Below the pieces are notes generated by a model that searched no databases, was not told where the DNA came from, and saw nothing but the letters and a program-made list of their open reading frames with translations. Below, piece by piece: positions 52,365 through 62,175 of a stretch of 64,000 nt of DNA (within the stretch, counting starts at the first letter, position 1; each line of letters begins with the position of its first letter). This stretch comes from Actinospica robiniae DSM 44927 (GTDB lineage: Bacteria > Actinomycetota > Actinomycetes > Streptomycetales > Catenulisporaceae). The position numbers and the translations under genes are program-made. Location: NCBI RefSeq assembly GCF_000504285.1, contig NZ_KI632511.1, forward strand, positions 6,678,154-6,742,153. Reading direction: 5' to 3'.

Positions 52365-53039
52365 TTGCCTCATACGCTGGTCCTGAACGCGTCCTATGAA
52401 CCTCTGTGCGTCGTGCCGCAGCGCCGCGCGGTGGTCCTCGTCCTCAATCGCAAGGCCGTCACCCTCGAGGGCACCGGAGCCTCGCTGCACGCCGCCGGAG
52501 CCCGCGGCGTCGGCTGGGAGCTGCCGGCGCCCTCGGTGGTCAAGCTCACCCGTTACGTGCGCGTGCCGCTGCGGCGCGGCGTGCCGCTCACCCGCCGGGC
52601 GATCTTCGCCCGCGACGGCGGCCGCTGCGTGTACTGCGACGCGCCCGCCACGAGCGTGGACCACGTGATCCCGCGTTCCCGCGGGGGCCAGCACGCCTGG
52701 GACAACGTCGTCTCCTCCTGCCGCCGCTGCAACCACGTCAAGGCCGACCGGCCGCTGCCGGAGCTCGGCTGGCGGATGAAGCGGACACCGGTGCAGCCCA
52801 ACGGTTCGGCCTGGCGGATCCTGTCCTCCGGCCGCACCGACCAACGGTGGCTGCCGTACCTGCGCGGGTACGGCGTCGACCTGGAACTGCTGCCGTTCGA
52901 GCCGCAAGGGCCGGACGGCGTTTCCATTCCGATAGGCGTCCCGGCTGTCCAGGGCGGACCGATCGCGACCGCGGTGGCGATCGTCGCGGCCCCCGCCCCG
53001 GCTCCGACCGCCGGCCCCGTCACTCCGTTGGCCGCCTGA
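52365..53039 (+). CDS. HNH endonuclease, conserved actinobacterial type
   Basis: 224 residues from a TTG with AAGGAG 6 nt upstream; the product then begins PHTLVLNASYEPLCVVPQRR, the standard start of this family. HNH motif with zinc cysteines at ~87-130: CVYCDAPATSVDHVIPRSRG and SSCRRCNHVKADR. Widely conserved in Actinobacteria; the cellular role is not established. A Pro/Ala tail closes it. Confidence 0.88.
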   Translation: MPHTLVLNASYEPLCVVPQRRAVVLVLNRKAVTLEGTGASLHAAGARGVGWELPAPSVVKLTRYVRVPLRRGVPLTRRAIFARDGGRCVYCDAPATSVDHVIPRSRGGQHAWDNVVSSCRRCNHVKADRPLPELGWRMKRTPVQPNGSAWRILSSGRTDQRWLPYLRGYGVDLELLPFEPQGPDGVSIPIGVPAVQGGPIATAVAIVAAPAPAPTAGPVTPLAA

Positions 53040-53062
53040 CCCGACCCGAGATCGCAGCCACC

Positions 53063-53095
53063 CGCCCCGGACCGCGCCAGCCGCGGTCCGGGGCG
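53063..53095. terminator. Terminator after the HNH gene
   Basis: A perfect 14-bp stem, CGCCCCGGACCGCG (53063-53076) with 53082-53095, and a 5-nt loop, 24 bp after the stop. Confidence 0.7.
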
Positions 53096-53252
53096 CGGCG
53101 TGTCCGGCGCGCCCCCGCTTCATCATGGTGTGGATACTCCGCTTGTGACTCTCGCCTCTTCGGCCGGGAACACGCTGCTCGGAGCCGGTGCGCCCGGGGT
53201 CCGGCGGCGGGGCGCCACTTTCGCCCGGGGCCGGAACGCGACAGAATGAAGC

Positions 53253-55313
53253 ATGAGCCCAGGGCCCGATCTGATGGCGCTCGCTCGCGCCTACGGCATT
53301 TCGACCGAATACCACGACTGGCGCGGCCGCCGGATCGAGGTGGCCTCGGCCACCCTGATCGCCGTCCTCGCCGCCTTCGGGGTGGACGCCTCCAGTCCCG
53401 AGAGCTGTCGCAGTGCCCTGCATACGCGCCGAGCGCGACGGGCGCTGCCGGCCTCGGTGGTGCTGCGCGCGGAGGCCGGCGCCGCCAACGGACGCGGCAC
53501 CGAGGTGACCGCGATCGGCCCGGCCGACTCGTCCCCGCGGCTGTGGATCGAACTCGAGGACGGCAGCCGCCGGTACGACCTGGCCAACGTGCGTTCGCGC
53601 CCGGGCCCGGCGCACGACCAGGTCGAGTACGACTTCGCCCTGCCGGCCGGCCTCCCGCTCGGCTGGCACCGGCTCACCGGCACCTGGGCCGGGCGCACGC
53701 TCTCCTGCCCGCTCGCGGTCGCGCCGCACCGGCTGGACACCGGCGCCGAGCGCGGCCGGGCCTGGGGGCTCTCGCTGCAGCTGCACGCGGTGCGCTCGCG
53801 CCAGTCCTGGGGCATGGGAGACCTCGAAGACCTCGCCCAGCTCGCCCTGGTGGCCGGGCAGGACCTCGGCGCCGGCTTCCTGGTGGTCAATCCGCTGCTG
53901 GCCTCCAGCGGCGTCGAGCCGATCGACCCCTCGCCGTACCTGCCGGCCTCGCGCCGCTACCCGGACCCCGCGCACCTGCGGGTCGAGTCCACCTTCGAGT
54001 ACGCGTACGCGCCGGCCGAGGTGCGCTCGCGCATCGACGAGCTCGGCCAGGACCTGCGCAAGGCGAACCCGTCCGGCGACCTGCTCGACCGGGACCTGGT
54101 GTGGGAGGCGAAGATCCAGGCGCTGCGGCTGCTGCGGGACCTGCCGCCGGCCTTCCGCGGCCCGGGCCGGGACGCCGACTACCGCGCGTTCCTGCGGCGG
54201 GAGGGCGCCGCGCTGCGCACCCACGCCACCTGGATGACCATCGTGGCCGTGCACGGCACGCACACCGAGGACTGGCCGGACGCTCTCGCCGACCCGCACA
54301 GCCCGCAGACCCGGGCCTGGCAGCGCGCCGAGGCGGCCGAGATCGAGCTGCACTGCTGGATGCAGTGGCTGCTCGACGAGCAGTTCGCCGCCGCCCGCGC
54401 CGCCTGCGAGCGCGCCGGCATGCCCTACGGCGTCATCCACGACCTGCCCATCGGCGCCCAGGCCGACGGCGCCGACGTCTGGTCCGACCCCGAGGTCTAC
54501 GCGCACGGGGTGACCGTGGGCGCGCCGCCGGACGAGTTCAACCAGTCCGGCCAGAACTGGGCCTCGCGCCCCTGGCGGCCGGACAAGCTGGCCGAGACCG
54601 GCTACCTGCCCTACCGCCAGATCCTCACCAACGCGCTGCGCCACGCCCACGGCCTGCGGATCGACCACGTGATGGGCCTGTTCCGGCTGTGGTGGATCCC
54701 GGAGGGCTTCAGCCCGGATCAGGGCACGTACGTCAGTTACGACCACGAGGCGATGCTCGGCGTGCTCACGCTCGAGGCGTACCGCGGCGAGGCGCTGCTG
54801 ATCGGCGAGGACCTCGGCACGGTCGAGCCCTGGGTGCGCGCGGAGCTGGCCGGCCGCGGGATCCTGGGCACCAGCGTGCTCTGGTTCGAGCGCGACGAGG
54901 ACACCGGCCGGCCGCTGCACGCGGCCGAGTGGCGCTCGGCCTGCCTGGCCACGGTCACCACGCACGACCTGCCGCCGACCGCGCAGGTGCTGGCCGGCGA
55001 GGCCTTCGACGCCGAGGACTGGCTCGAGTCGCTGCGCCGGGAGGGCCTGCTGCGCCGCGGCGCGGGCGAGCCGGAGACGGTGGACGCGCTGCACCGGTAC
55101 CTGGCCTGGACTCCGGCCCGGCTGGTCGGCGTCTACCTGCCCGACGCGGTCGGCGACCGGCGCCCGCACAACCTGCCGGGCACCGACGGCGACGCGTACC
55201 CCAACTGGCGCTATCCGCTCGCCGACGGCACCGGCGCGCCGGTGCTCCTGGAGGACCTGGCGACCAACGCGCGGGTGCGCTCGCTCGCGCGGGCGCTGCG
55301 GGCGCTCGGCTAG
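53253..55313 (+). CDS. malQ: 4-alpha-glucanotransferase (amylomaltase)
   Basis: 686 residues, with the N-terminal extension usual for actinobacterial MalQ. GH77 transfers maltosyl segments between glucans. Active-site regions: HGLRIDHVMGLFRLWW (nucleophile Asp ~468), LLIGEDLGTVEPWVR (acid/base Glu ~516), VTTHDLPPTAQ (Asp ~570). The 250s loop region lies around SPYLPASRRYPDP. The gene stands alone between a terminator and the next small gene. Confidence 0.93.
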   Translation: MSPGPDLMALARAYGISTEYHDWRGRRIEVASATLIAVLAAFGVDASSPESCRSALHTRRARRALPASVVLRAEAGAANGRGTEVTAIGPADSSPRLWIELEDGSRRYDLANVRSRPGPAHDQVEYDFALPAGLPLGWHRLTGTWAGRTLSCPLAVAPHRLDTGAERGRAWGLSLQLHAVRSRQSWGMGDLEDLAQLALVAGQDLGAGFLVVNPLLASSGVEPIDPSPYLPASRRYPDPAHLRVESTFEYAYAPAEVRSRIDELGQDLRKANPSGDLLDRDLVWEAKIQALRLLRDLPPAFRGPGRDADYRAFLRREGAALRTHATWMTIVAVHGTHTEDWPDALADPHSPQTRAWQRAEAAEIELHCWMQWLLDEQFAAARAACERAGMPYGVIHDLPIGAQADGADVWSDPEVYAHGVTVGAPPDEFNQSGQNWASRPWRPDKLAETGYLPYRQILTNALRHAHGLRIDHVMGLFRLWWIPEGFSPDQGTYVSYDHEAMLGVLTLEAYRGEALLIGEDLGTVEPWVRAELAGRGILGTSVLWFERDEDTGRPLHAAEWRSACLATVTTHDLPPTAQVLAGEAFDAEDWLESLRREGLLRRGAGEPETVDALHRYLAWTPARLVGVYLPDAVGDRRPHNLPGTDGDAYPNWRYPLADGTGAPVLLEDLATNARVRSLARALRALG

Positions 55314-55382
55314 CATCCGCTGCCCCCTGCGAACGGCCTACCTGCCTGCGAGACCGGATCCGGAGTCGAGTAACGTTGGGCT

Positions 55383-55760
55383 GTGACTATCACAACGCCA
55401 TCGCGCCGAGCGGTGCGGGCCGGAACCGTGGTCGCGCTCACCAGTGCGCCGCTGCTGGCCGCCACTTCGGCGTTCGCAGCCAACTTCCAAGGCGAGGACC
55501 CCGGTCCGCGCCTGTCCGTCCTGCAGACCCTCGGGATCTTCCTCGGCATCCCGATCGCCCTGTTCCTGATCATCGCGTTCCTGGTGATGCTCCCGGGCTG
55601 GGTGCGCGGCGACCGCAACCGGTCCGAGGTCGGCTGGGACGAGCAGAGCGCGGCCAAGGCCCGCGAGGAACTGCGCACCGGCAGCCTGCCGCAGACCGGG
55701 GAAGACAAGGCCAAGGCCGGCAGCTCGAGCGGGACCGGCGGGGCAAGTGGCTCCTGGTGA
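55383..55760 (+). CDS. Small membrane protein, unknown
   Basis: 125 residues from a GTG. A cleavable-looking signal (VVALTSAPLLAATSAFAANF), one membrane helix (TLGIFLGIPIALFLIIAFLVMLPGW) and a charged Gly/Ser-rich cytoplasmic tail. It precedes the DUF5130-like gene by 7 nt, a pairing also common in streptomycetes, so both may act together. Confidence 0.7.
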   Translation: MTITTPSRRAVRAGTVVALTSAPLLAATSAFAANFQGEDPGPRLSVLQTLGIFLGIPIALFLIIAFLVMLPGWVRGDRNRSEVGWDEQSAAKAREELRTGSLPQTGEDKAKAGSSSGTGGASGSW

Positions 55761-55767
55761 GGCGGCG

Positions 55768-56115
55768 ATGACGATCGAATCCGGGCAGATCCAGCGGGCG
55801 ATCAAGCTCGCGGAGCGGCGCACCGGCCTGAACTGGTCGGTGTTCGTCGGCGACCTCGGCACCGAGCCGCGGACCGAGGCGCTGACCCGGCACGGCGCCC
55901 TCGGGCCGGCCGCGGCCGAGTCGGTGCTGGTCGCGGTGGACCCGGCGCACCGCAAGCTGGAGATCGTGACCGGCGCCCGGGCCCGCAAGCGGCTGGACGA
56001 CCGGTCCTGCGCGCTGGCCGCCGCGTCGATGGCGGGCACCTTCGCGGTCCGCGACCTCGACGGCGGCATCGCCCGAGGCATCCTCGCGCTGGTCGAGCAC
56101 GTGCGCCGCGGCTGA
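55768..56115 (+). CDS. DUF5130-like (TPM-type) protein
   Basis: 115 residues from the ATG at 55768; an earlier GTG at 55747 is possible. Contains IQRAIKLAERRTGLNWSVFV, VLVAVDPAHRKLEIVTGARA and CALAAASMAGTFAVRDLDGG, matching the DUF5130 family, related in plan to the TPM domain. No catalytic function known. Confidence 0.78.
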   Translation: MTIESGQIQRAIKLAERRTGLNWSVFVGDLGTEPRTEALTRHGALGPAAAESVLVAVDPAHRKLEIVTGARARKRLDDRSCALAAASMAGTFAVRDLDGGIARGILALVEHVRRG

Positions 56116-56332
56116 AGCCCGCTCCGGCCCCTTCCGGCCTCGCCCGTCCGCCACACCGGACGCGCGGGGCCGTAGTTTTTCGCCCGCTGTTCCCGCCCGC
56201 TGTTCTGCGCCCCGGATCGCACCGATCCGGCGGCCGCGCCTTCCCAAGCTTGTTACCGGCCAGTAGGATCCCGGTCGAGAGCGCCGACTGACCCTCCCAG
56301 CGGCGACCGAACAGCGGAAGGTGCCCTGCGTC

Positions 56333-58324
56333 ATGTCTGCGAGCAGCGGGAAGCGCGACCGGCCCTGGGTGATGCGCACCTACGCGGGCCACTCCACCCC
56401 GGCCGAGTCCAACGCCCTCTACCGGCGCAACCTGGCCAAGGGGCAGACCGGCCTGTCCGTGGCCTTCGACCTGCCCACCCAGACCGGCTACGACGCCGAC
56501 GCGGAGCTCGCCTCGGGCGAGGTCGGCAAGGTCGGCGTGCCGATCGCGCACCGCGGCGACCTGGCCCGGCTGTTCGAGGGCATCCCGCTGGCCGAGATGA
56601 ACACCTCGATGACGATCAACGCCACCGCCATGTGGCTGCTCGCGCTCTACCAGGTCGTGGCCGAGGAACAGGGTGCTGATCCGGCGCTGCTGGCCGGCAC
56701 CACACAGAACGACATCGTCAAGGAGTACCTCTCCCGCGGCACCTACGCGTTCCCGCCGGCTCCGTCGCTGCGGCTGACCACGGACATGATCTGCTACACC
56801 GTCAGCGCCCTGCCGAAGTGGAACCCCATCAACATCTGCAGCTACCACCTGCAGGAGGCCGGCGCCCGGCCGGTGCAGGAGATCGCCTACGCGCTCTCCA
56901 CCGCCATCACCGTGCTCGACGCCGTGCGCGACTCCGGGCAGGTCCCGGCCGACCGCTTCGACCGGGTGGTGGAGCGCATCTCCTTCTTCGTGAACGCCGG
57001 AGTGCGTTTCGTCGAAGAACTCTGCAAGATGCGTGCCTTCACCCGGCTGTGGGACGAGATCACGCGTGAGCGCTACGGCGTCACCGATGCCGCCGCACGC
57101 CGCTTCCGCTACGGAGTACAGGTCAATTCACTGGGCCTGACGGAGGCCCAGCCGGAGAACAACGTCGCGCGCATCGTGCTGGAGATGCTGGCCGTGACGC
57201 TCTCCAAGGGCGCCCGGGCCCGTGCCGTGCAGCTGCCCGCCTGGAACGAGGCGCTCGGCCTGCCGCGGCCTTGGGACCAGCAGTGGTCCCTGCGTCTGCA
57301 GCAGGTCCTCGCGTTCGAGTCGGATCTGCTCGAGCACGGCGACCTGTTCGACGGCTCCCACGTGATCGAGGCCGAGACCACGGCGCTCATCGACGCGGCG
57401 CGCGAGGAGATGGGCAAGATCGAGGACATGGGCGGGATCGTCGCCGCGGTCGAGTCCGGTTATCTCAAGGCCCAGCTCGTCTCCGCGCACGCCGAGCGCC
57501 GGGCCCGGATCGAGTCCGGCGAGCAGATCGTGGTCGGGGTCAACGCCTTCCGGGAGACCGAGCCCAATCCGCTCACCGCCGACCTCGACGCCGCCATCCA
57601 GACCGTGGACGCGGCCGTCGAGCAGGAAGCCGCCGACGCCCTGATCCGCTGGCGCGCGTCCCGGGAGGCCGCCGCCGTCGACGCGGCGCTCGCCCGGCTG
57701 CGTAAGGACGCTGTCGATCAGGGCACGAACCTGATGCCCGCGACCCTGCAGTGCGCCCGGGCCGGGGTGACCACGGGGGAGTGGGCCGGAGCGCTGCGCG
57801 AGGTCTTCGGCGAGTTCCGTGCCCCGACCGGCGTCGCCGCGGCGGCTGTGGGCACCCAGGTCTCGGCCGAACTCGCCGAGCTGCGCGCGCGGGTGCGCGC
57901 GGAGGGCGAGCGGCGCGGTCGCAGACCCCGGATGCTGGTCGGGAAACCGGGCCTGGACGGGCATTCCAACGGCGCCGAGCAGATCGCGGTGCGGGCCAGG
58001 GACGCCGGCTTCGAAGTGGTCTACCAGGGCATCCGGCTCACCCCGGCGCAGATAGCCGCGGCCGCCGTGGCGGAGGACGTGGACGTGGTGGGCCTGTCCG
58101 TGCTCTCCGGCTCGCACCTGCGCCTGGTGCCGAACGTGCTGCGGCTGCTCGCGGAATCCGGCGCGGGCGACGTGCCGGTCGTGGTCGGCGGGATCATCCC
58201 CGAGGCCGACGCGGAAGCCTTGCTCGCCCAGGGTGTCAAAGCCGTGTTCACCCCGCGCGACTACGACTTGACCACGATTCTGGGGCGAGTGCTGGACGTG
58301 CTCGGCCGGCCCGCCCTCGACTGA
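56333..58324 (+). CDS. meaA: Ethylmalonyl-CoA mutase (MeaA type)
   Basis: 663 residues. A coenzyme-B12 isomerase that converts ethylmalonyl-CoA to methylsuccinyl-CoA in acetyl-CoA assimilation. The barrel domain opens with MRTYAGHSTPAESNALYRRN and AFDLPTQTGYDAD. The C-terminal B12-binding domain (~530-660) has KPGLDGHSNGAEQIA (DxHxxG, lower-ligand His ~541) and the later VVVGGIIP. The single-chain length and sequence fit MeaA rather than the two-subunit methylmalonyl-CoA mutase. A 3-hydroxybutyryl-CoA dehydrogenase 4.6 kb downstream supports the pathway; crotonyl-CoA carboxylase is not in view. Confidence 0.88.
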   Translation: MSASSGKRDRPWVMRTYAGHSTPAESNALYRRNLAKGQTGLSVAFDLPTQTGYDADAELASGEVGKVGVPIAHRGDLARLFEGIPLAEMNTSMTINATAMWLLALYQVVAEEQGADPALLAGTTQNDIVKEYLSRGTYAFPPAPSLRLTTDMICYTVSALPKWNPINICSYHLQEAGARPVQEIAYALSTAITVLDAVRDSGQVPADRFDRVVERISFFVNAGVRFVEELCKMRAFTRLWDEITRERYGVTDAAARRFRYGVQVNSLGLTEAQPENNVARIVLEMLAVTLSKGARARAVQLPAWNEALGLPRPWDQQWSLRLQQVLAFESDLLEHGDLFDGSHVIEAETTALIDAAREEMGKIEDMGGIVAAVESGYLKAQLVSAHAERRARIESGEQIVVGVNAFRETEPNPLTADLDAAIQTVDAAVEQEAADALIRWRASREAAAVDAALARLRKDAVDQGTNLMPATLQCARAGVTTGEWAGALREVFGEFRAPTGVAAAAVGTQVSAELAELRARVRAEGERRGRRPRMLVGKPGLDGHSNGAEQIAVRARDAGFEVVYQGIRLTPAQIAAAAVAEDVDVVGLSVLSGSHLRLVPNVLRLLAESGAGDVPVVVGGIIPEADAEALLAQGVKAVFTPRDYDLTTILGRVLDVLGRPALD

Positions 58325-58354
58325 CTTGCCCGAGGCCTCAAGTGCGGTGAGGAG

Positions 58355-58402
58355 AAAGCCGGATGCCCGGCGACCCCACCAGGTCGCCGGGCATCCGGCT
58401 TT
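58355..58402. terminator. Perfect 21-bp bidirectional terminator
   Basis: The arms 58355-58375 and 58382-58402 are exact reverse complements with a 6-nt loop, flanked by AAA on the left and TTT on the right of the stem. It serves both converging genes, meaA and the 58435 gene. Confidence 0.85.
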
Positions 58403-58434
58403 CGTGCTGCGCTACCGCGGCGACGGCCTTCGGA

Positions 58435-58752
58435 TCAGGCGTCGGCCTTCTCGGCGTCGGCGGCGTCCGGGATGTCGTGTGCCTTGATGAAGTCGTCGCC
58501 GAGCACCTCGTGGGCGGCCTTGAGGTGGTCGAGGTCGACCTCGCCGTGCTCCGCGGCGTGCCCGTCGAGGGCGCCGAGGATGCGGTCGACGGGCCCGTGC
58601 GTGCCGCCGAGGCGCTGCTCGGCGTACACGGCGACGCCCAGCTTCAGGAAGAGCTTGGCGCCGTGCCGGTGGGTGTTCCATTCCTCGATGGTGTGCTGGG
58701 TCTCGTCGAGAGCCTTCTCGGAGACTTCCAGCGCCTTGGCTATAAAGCTCAT
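58435..58752 (-). CDS. Small helical protein, unknown
   Basis: 105 residues; ATG at 58752 with GAGGA 6-7 nt upstream. Helical and charged (ALEVSEKALDETQHTIEEWN, AKLFLKLGVAVYAEQRLGG, HLKAAHEVLGDDFIKAHDIP). No family recognised. It converges on meaA. Confidence 0.65.
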   Translation of the reverse strand: MSFIAKALEVSEKALDETQHTIEEWNTHRHGAKLFLKLGVAVYAEQRLGGTHGPVDRILGALDGHAAEHGEVDLDHLKAAHEVLGDDFIKAHDIPDAADAEKADA

Positions 58753-59049
58753 CGCGGTCCTCACAATCCGTGGAGGGCGGTTGGCGCTCCCCCTCTTTGC
58801 ATGAACATGTGCTTGCCAGCGCACTTTACTCCACAAAAGGTGACGGGGCGTAGGGTCGAGCGCCGGGGAGTGCGGCGAACGGTCACGCGATTCCGTACGC
58901 CGTTTCCCGTCGACTCCCGATGGGCTGTCATCTGCCTTATGGGGCAAACGAATCCCGCGGTGGGGCGGGCATTGGCGGCGGTCCGGGCGGTCACCGTGCT
59001 CGGCGGTCTGCGCGTGGTGATGACGGTCGATCAGTTGGCGGACTATGCC

Positions 59050-60673
59050 CAATGCCGCTCACGGTAGATTGATCATGCGGTGAGTTCGAGGTTTCCCGTG
59101 CTGATCCGTCCCGGATGCAGCACTTGGCGTGCCGGCGGGAGGTTGGCGATGCGTAGGGTCGGCGGCCCGGCGTGGCGTACCCCGACATCAGTGGCCTTCT
59201 TCACGGCGTACTGGTTGTGACGTGCCCGTTTGACCACGCGCGGGTAGGAACGGTGGCGCCGCTCGCGATGCAGCTCGCGCGGTGCGGTGATCTCCGTGTT
59301 GAACCGCTCGAGCAGGGCCGCCAGGCCCTCAGGGGGAAAAGGCCGCCGGATCATCGATCCGGCGGCGGATGATGCGGACCGCGTTGGTGAACTTCACCCG
59401 GTCCGGGTCGATGTCCGCCTCGGTCGCGGCCCGACAGATCAGGGAGTTGATCGCATAGTGGGTGAGCAGGTAGCCGTAGAGCTCCTGGATCACCATGTCA
59501 GGGCTCTGGGACCGCATGACCTTCCCCGGTCCCCGTAGAACCGTCTTGGCCTGCGCGTTCGCCTGCTCGTGCTCCCACCGCTCGTGATATCCCGCCGCCA
59601 GCAGCGCGGCCGGGGCACTGCGCGCATCCAGCAGCGTCGTCAGCAGGCAAAACAGCTCCCGCTCCCCAGCGGTGCCCCGGTCCGCCACCTCGTACTCCAC
59701 CACCCGAACCAGCCGCGCGCGATCCTCGAACTCCTCCAGATCCGCCCCCGCCCGAGCCGCCGCCAGGACCTGCTCACGGACCTTCGCCGAGGTACGCGAC
59801 GCGAACACCACCGAGGTGTACGAGCCGTCCCCGAGCTTGGCGACCAGCGGCAGCGCAATCGTGTCACCCAGGCGCCACAGCAGCTCAGCACCCGTCTGCG
59901 ACGCCTGACACCAGTCGGCGAACGAGTAGAAGTTGCGATCGGCCAACAACAGCATGTCCTGGTCGAGGAACCGGTAGAGCCGACGCGCCGCGGACTGCTC
60001 CCCGCTGCCCTTGCCGCCGCACGGCCCCGCGTCCGCGCCGATCGGAGCCCGCGAGCCGCACTCGACCAACGTCACCACCCGCATCTTCGGGAACGCCGAC
60101 CGGTTGCCGCCCGAACCGGCGTACCCGAAGTACCCCGCGTTCGCCGCACTGTCCGGCACATCCCACTCGAACCCGTCGATCGAGACCATCCGCCTGCCCG
60201 CCAGCCACGCCCCCCGCGTCAGCATCCCCGCCACCGGCTGCGCAACCTGCTCGAACACCTCCCGGACCACGTCAGAACCCAGACGCTTGCGCGCCTGGGT
60301 GATCCCGCCCGACCCGGGACACTCCCACCCGGCGTCCCAACGCCCCCAATCCTTCAGGACCTCGGTCAACCGGGTCAGGACCTCCTGATAGTCCTCGTCC
60401 GCGAACAACGCCATCGCCATCGCGAAATACACCATGACATGCGCCGGAAGCTTCGCATCCGCCCGCTTCGCACCCCTGCCGAACTCCGCCACCGCGTCAT
60501 CGATCACCACACGCGGCACCGCCGCCGCCAACAACCCGACCGACACATGATCCGTCAAACGGCCCGACAGGCCCTCCACAGCACTATGCGACACCCCCCG
60601 ACCGTAACGCCCCACCAATCACCGCACGAACACACAGGTCACAAGCATGATCCCACTACGCTGAGCGGCATTG
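59050..60673. mobile_element. Complete IS4-family insertion sequence
   Basis: About 1.62 kb, bounded by the target duplication GGACTATGCC at 59040-59049 and 60674-60683. Terminal inverted repeats: CAATGCCGCTCA at the left end pairs with TGAGCGGCATTG at the right, and GATCATGC near 59080 pairs with GCATGATC near 60645, with a diverged 9-nt middle. The exact duplication and well-kept ends indicate a fairly recent insertion. Confidence 0.85.
59073..60618 (-). pseudogene. IS4-family transposase with a one-base frameshift
   Basis: Frame 1 (60618-59329, 429 residues) holds the catalytic core: Asp in MVSIDGFEWD, Asp in LLLADRNFYS, and the YREK signature YHERWEHEQANAQAK in complete spacing. It ends at RRRIDDPAAFSP. 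The missing C-terminus, EGLAALLERF to PRVVKRARHNQYAV and beyond, is encoded in the neighbouring frame down to 59073. The shift falls at a TTTTCCCCC run near 59335. One T too many would explain it; programmed shifting cannot be excluded. Confidence 0.82.
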
Positions 60674-61100
60674 GGACTATGCCGGTGCGCCGATTTCGAG
60701 TCTTGATATCGGGCTGCGCAACGGGCCGGTGCGGGCCGGGCAGCTGGAACGGATCACCCAGGGAACTCATATCGGATATCGGCATCCGGACGCGGCCTGG
60801 ACCAGTCTGCCCAGCCGCATCGAGGCGGCGCCGGCCGCGCTGGAGTTCGCGCGCTGGTACGCCGGCCGGCTCGGGTCGCTCGATCCGGCGGAGCGGGAGG
60901 CGGCCGGGCTGACGGCGCTGACGATCGCCGCCGCCGCGGCCGCGGCGGGCGACGGCGCTCTGGCGGCCCATATCCGCGGGCACTTGCGGCGACCCGGCCG
61001 GCGTTCGCGCACCGCGCTCACCGCCGCCTCGGCGCTCGCGCGCGGCTGAGGAACCCGGGAGCAGTGGAACTGAGGGACTGAGGACCGAGGAACCGAGGAA

Positions 61101-61760
61101 CTAGAACAGCCGGGCGTCGGCGTCGTCGAAACCGCGCAGCACGTCGTAGTCCAGCACCTGGCAGTTGATGCCGCGGTCCGTGGCCAGCACCCGTGCCTGC
61201 GGCTTGATCTCCTGCGCCGCGAAGATCCCGCGCACCGGGGCCAGCAGCGGGTCCCGGTTGAGCAGCTCGAGGTAGCGGGTGAGCTGCTCCACGCCGTCGA
61301 TCTCGCCGCGTCGCTTGATCTCCACGGCCACCGTCATCCCGGTCGCGTCCTTGCACAGGATGTCGACCGGGCCGATGGCCGTGGGGTATTCGCGGCGGAT
61401 CAGCCGGTAGCCCTGGCCCAGCATCTCGATCTGGACCGCGAGCAGCTCCTGCAGGTGCGACTCCACGCCGTCCTTGCGCAGGCCCGGATCCACCCCGAGC
61501 TCGTGCTGGGAGTCGTGGAAGACCTCTTCTATCGCGATCACGAGCTTCTCGCCGGCCTTGTTCGTCACCGTCCACACGCCCGGCTCCTCGCGGACCGAGC
61601 ACGGCGGGCTCATCCAGTTCAGCGGCTTGTAGGAGCCGCCGTCGGAGTGCACGAGCACCGAGCCGTCGGACTTCTGGATCAGCAGCCGCTTGGCACTGGG
61701 CAGGTGAGCGGCCAGTTTCCCGGCGTAGTCGACGCTACAGGTGGCGATGACGAGGCGCAT
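61101..61760 (-). CDS. nucS: Mismatch-specific endonuclease NucS/EndoMS
   Basis: 219 residues. It replaces MutS/MutL mismatch repair in most Actinobacteria by cutting both strands at mismatches. N-terminal beta domain [20 protein letters not shown]. The nuclease domain has the PD-(D/E)xK core [10 protein letters not shown] (Asp133) and VAVEIKRRG (Glu147, Lys149). The C-terminus ends [11 protein letters not shown], in keeping with the sliding-clamp-binding tail of the family. Confidence 0.94.
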   Translation of the reverse strand: MRLVIATCSVDYAGKLAAHLPSAKRLLIQKSDGSVLVHSDGGSYKPLNWMSPPCSVREEPGVWTVTNKAGEKLVIAIEEVFHDSQHELGVDPGLRKDGVESHLQELLAVQIEMLGQGYRLIRREYPTAIGPVDILCKDATGMTVAVEIKRRGEIDGVEQLTRYLELLNRDPLLAPVRGIFAAQEIKPQARVLATDRGINCQVLDYDVLRGFDDADARLF

Positions 61761-62175
61761 CCGACTACCTTAGCCCGCTCGCTCCGGCGGCCGCCGGGGG
61801 AGCCGGGAGAATGCTCCGGAACCGGTGCCGGACCGGCGCGGAGCTGCTCCGGATCCGGGCCGGGAACCCGGCGCGATGTGATCCGGTAAGGCGCAGTTAC
61901 CTGCGCTGGCGTACGCCCCGGCGCGGCGGACTCCGCGTTCATCGTGAGATCGGACATCCGGTGACACGCGATTCCACCACCGCCCCCCGGGCAGGGTTGA
62001 GTCCCGGGCGCCGGGGTCATTCATTCCCTGTGAGCGCACGATGACGGTGGCGCCACCTCACGGAATGACGGAACAGGGCCTGCACCCGGCGGTCGGCACC
62101 GCCGTGCCCCGGACCGCCTTCCGTGTCCACGCGACCGTCCGCCACCACGGCCGTTTTGAAGGAGAGTGCTTACCG
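61761..62175. other. Divergent intergenic region
   Basis: About 415 bp between nucS and the SCO5389-like gene. No convincing gene, repeat or RNA was seen; promoters for both genes should lie here. Confidence 0.45.

Larger units (their letters stand above)
58939..61049 (+). pseudogene. Small unknown gene split by an IS4-family insertion
   Basis: The left part (58939-59049) encodes MGQTNPAVGRALAAVRAVTV and on to VDQLADYA. The right part (60684-61049) continues GAPISSLDIGLRNG and ends ALTAASALARG. Removing the IS with one copy of the 10-bp target duplication joins them in frame to a 158-residue protein, helical and Ala/Arg-rich, with no known domain. The right part has an internal GTG at 60729. 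No ribosome site is visible at 58939, so the true start is uncertain. Confidence 0.6.

Noticed and set aside
52254-55316. 1020-residue minus-strand frame over malQ
   Set aside because: Antisense shadow of malQ; no ribosome site or domain.
52406-55771. 1121-residue frame across the HNH and malQ genes
   Set aside because: Arg/Ala/Pro shadow frame spanning two recognised genes and a terminator.
56333-58324. Methylmalonyl-CoA mutase large subunit
   Set aside because: Length, single-chain layout and the N-terminal AGHSTPAESN region fit MeaA/ethylmalonyl-CoA mutase better, and no small subunit gene is adjacent.
59040-60683. IS4 transposase as cargo of the conjugative element
   Set aside because: It lies nearly 30 kb beyond the element with its own target duplication in core DNA.
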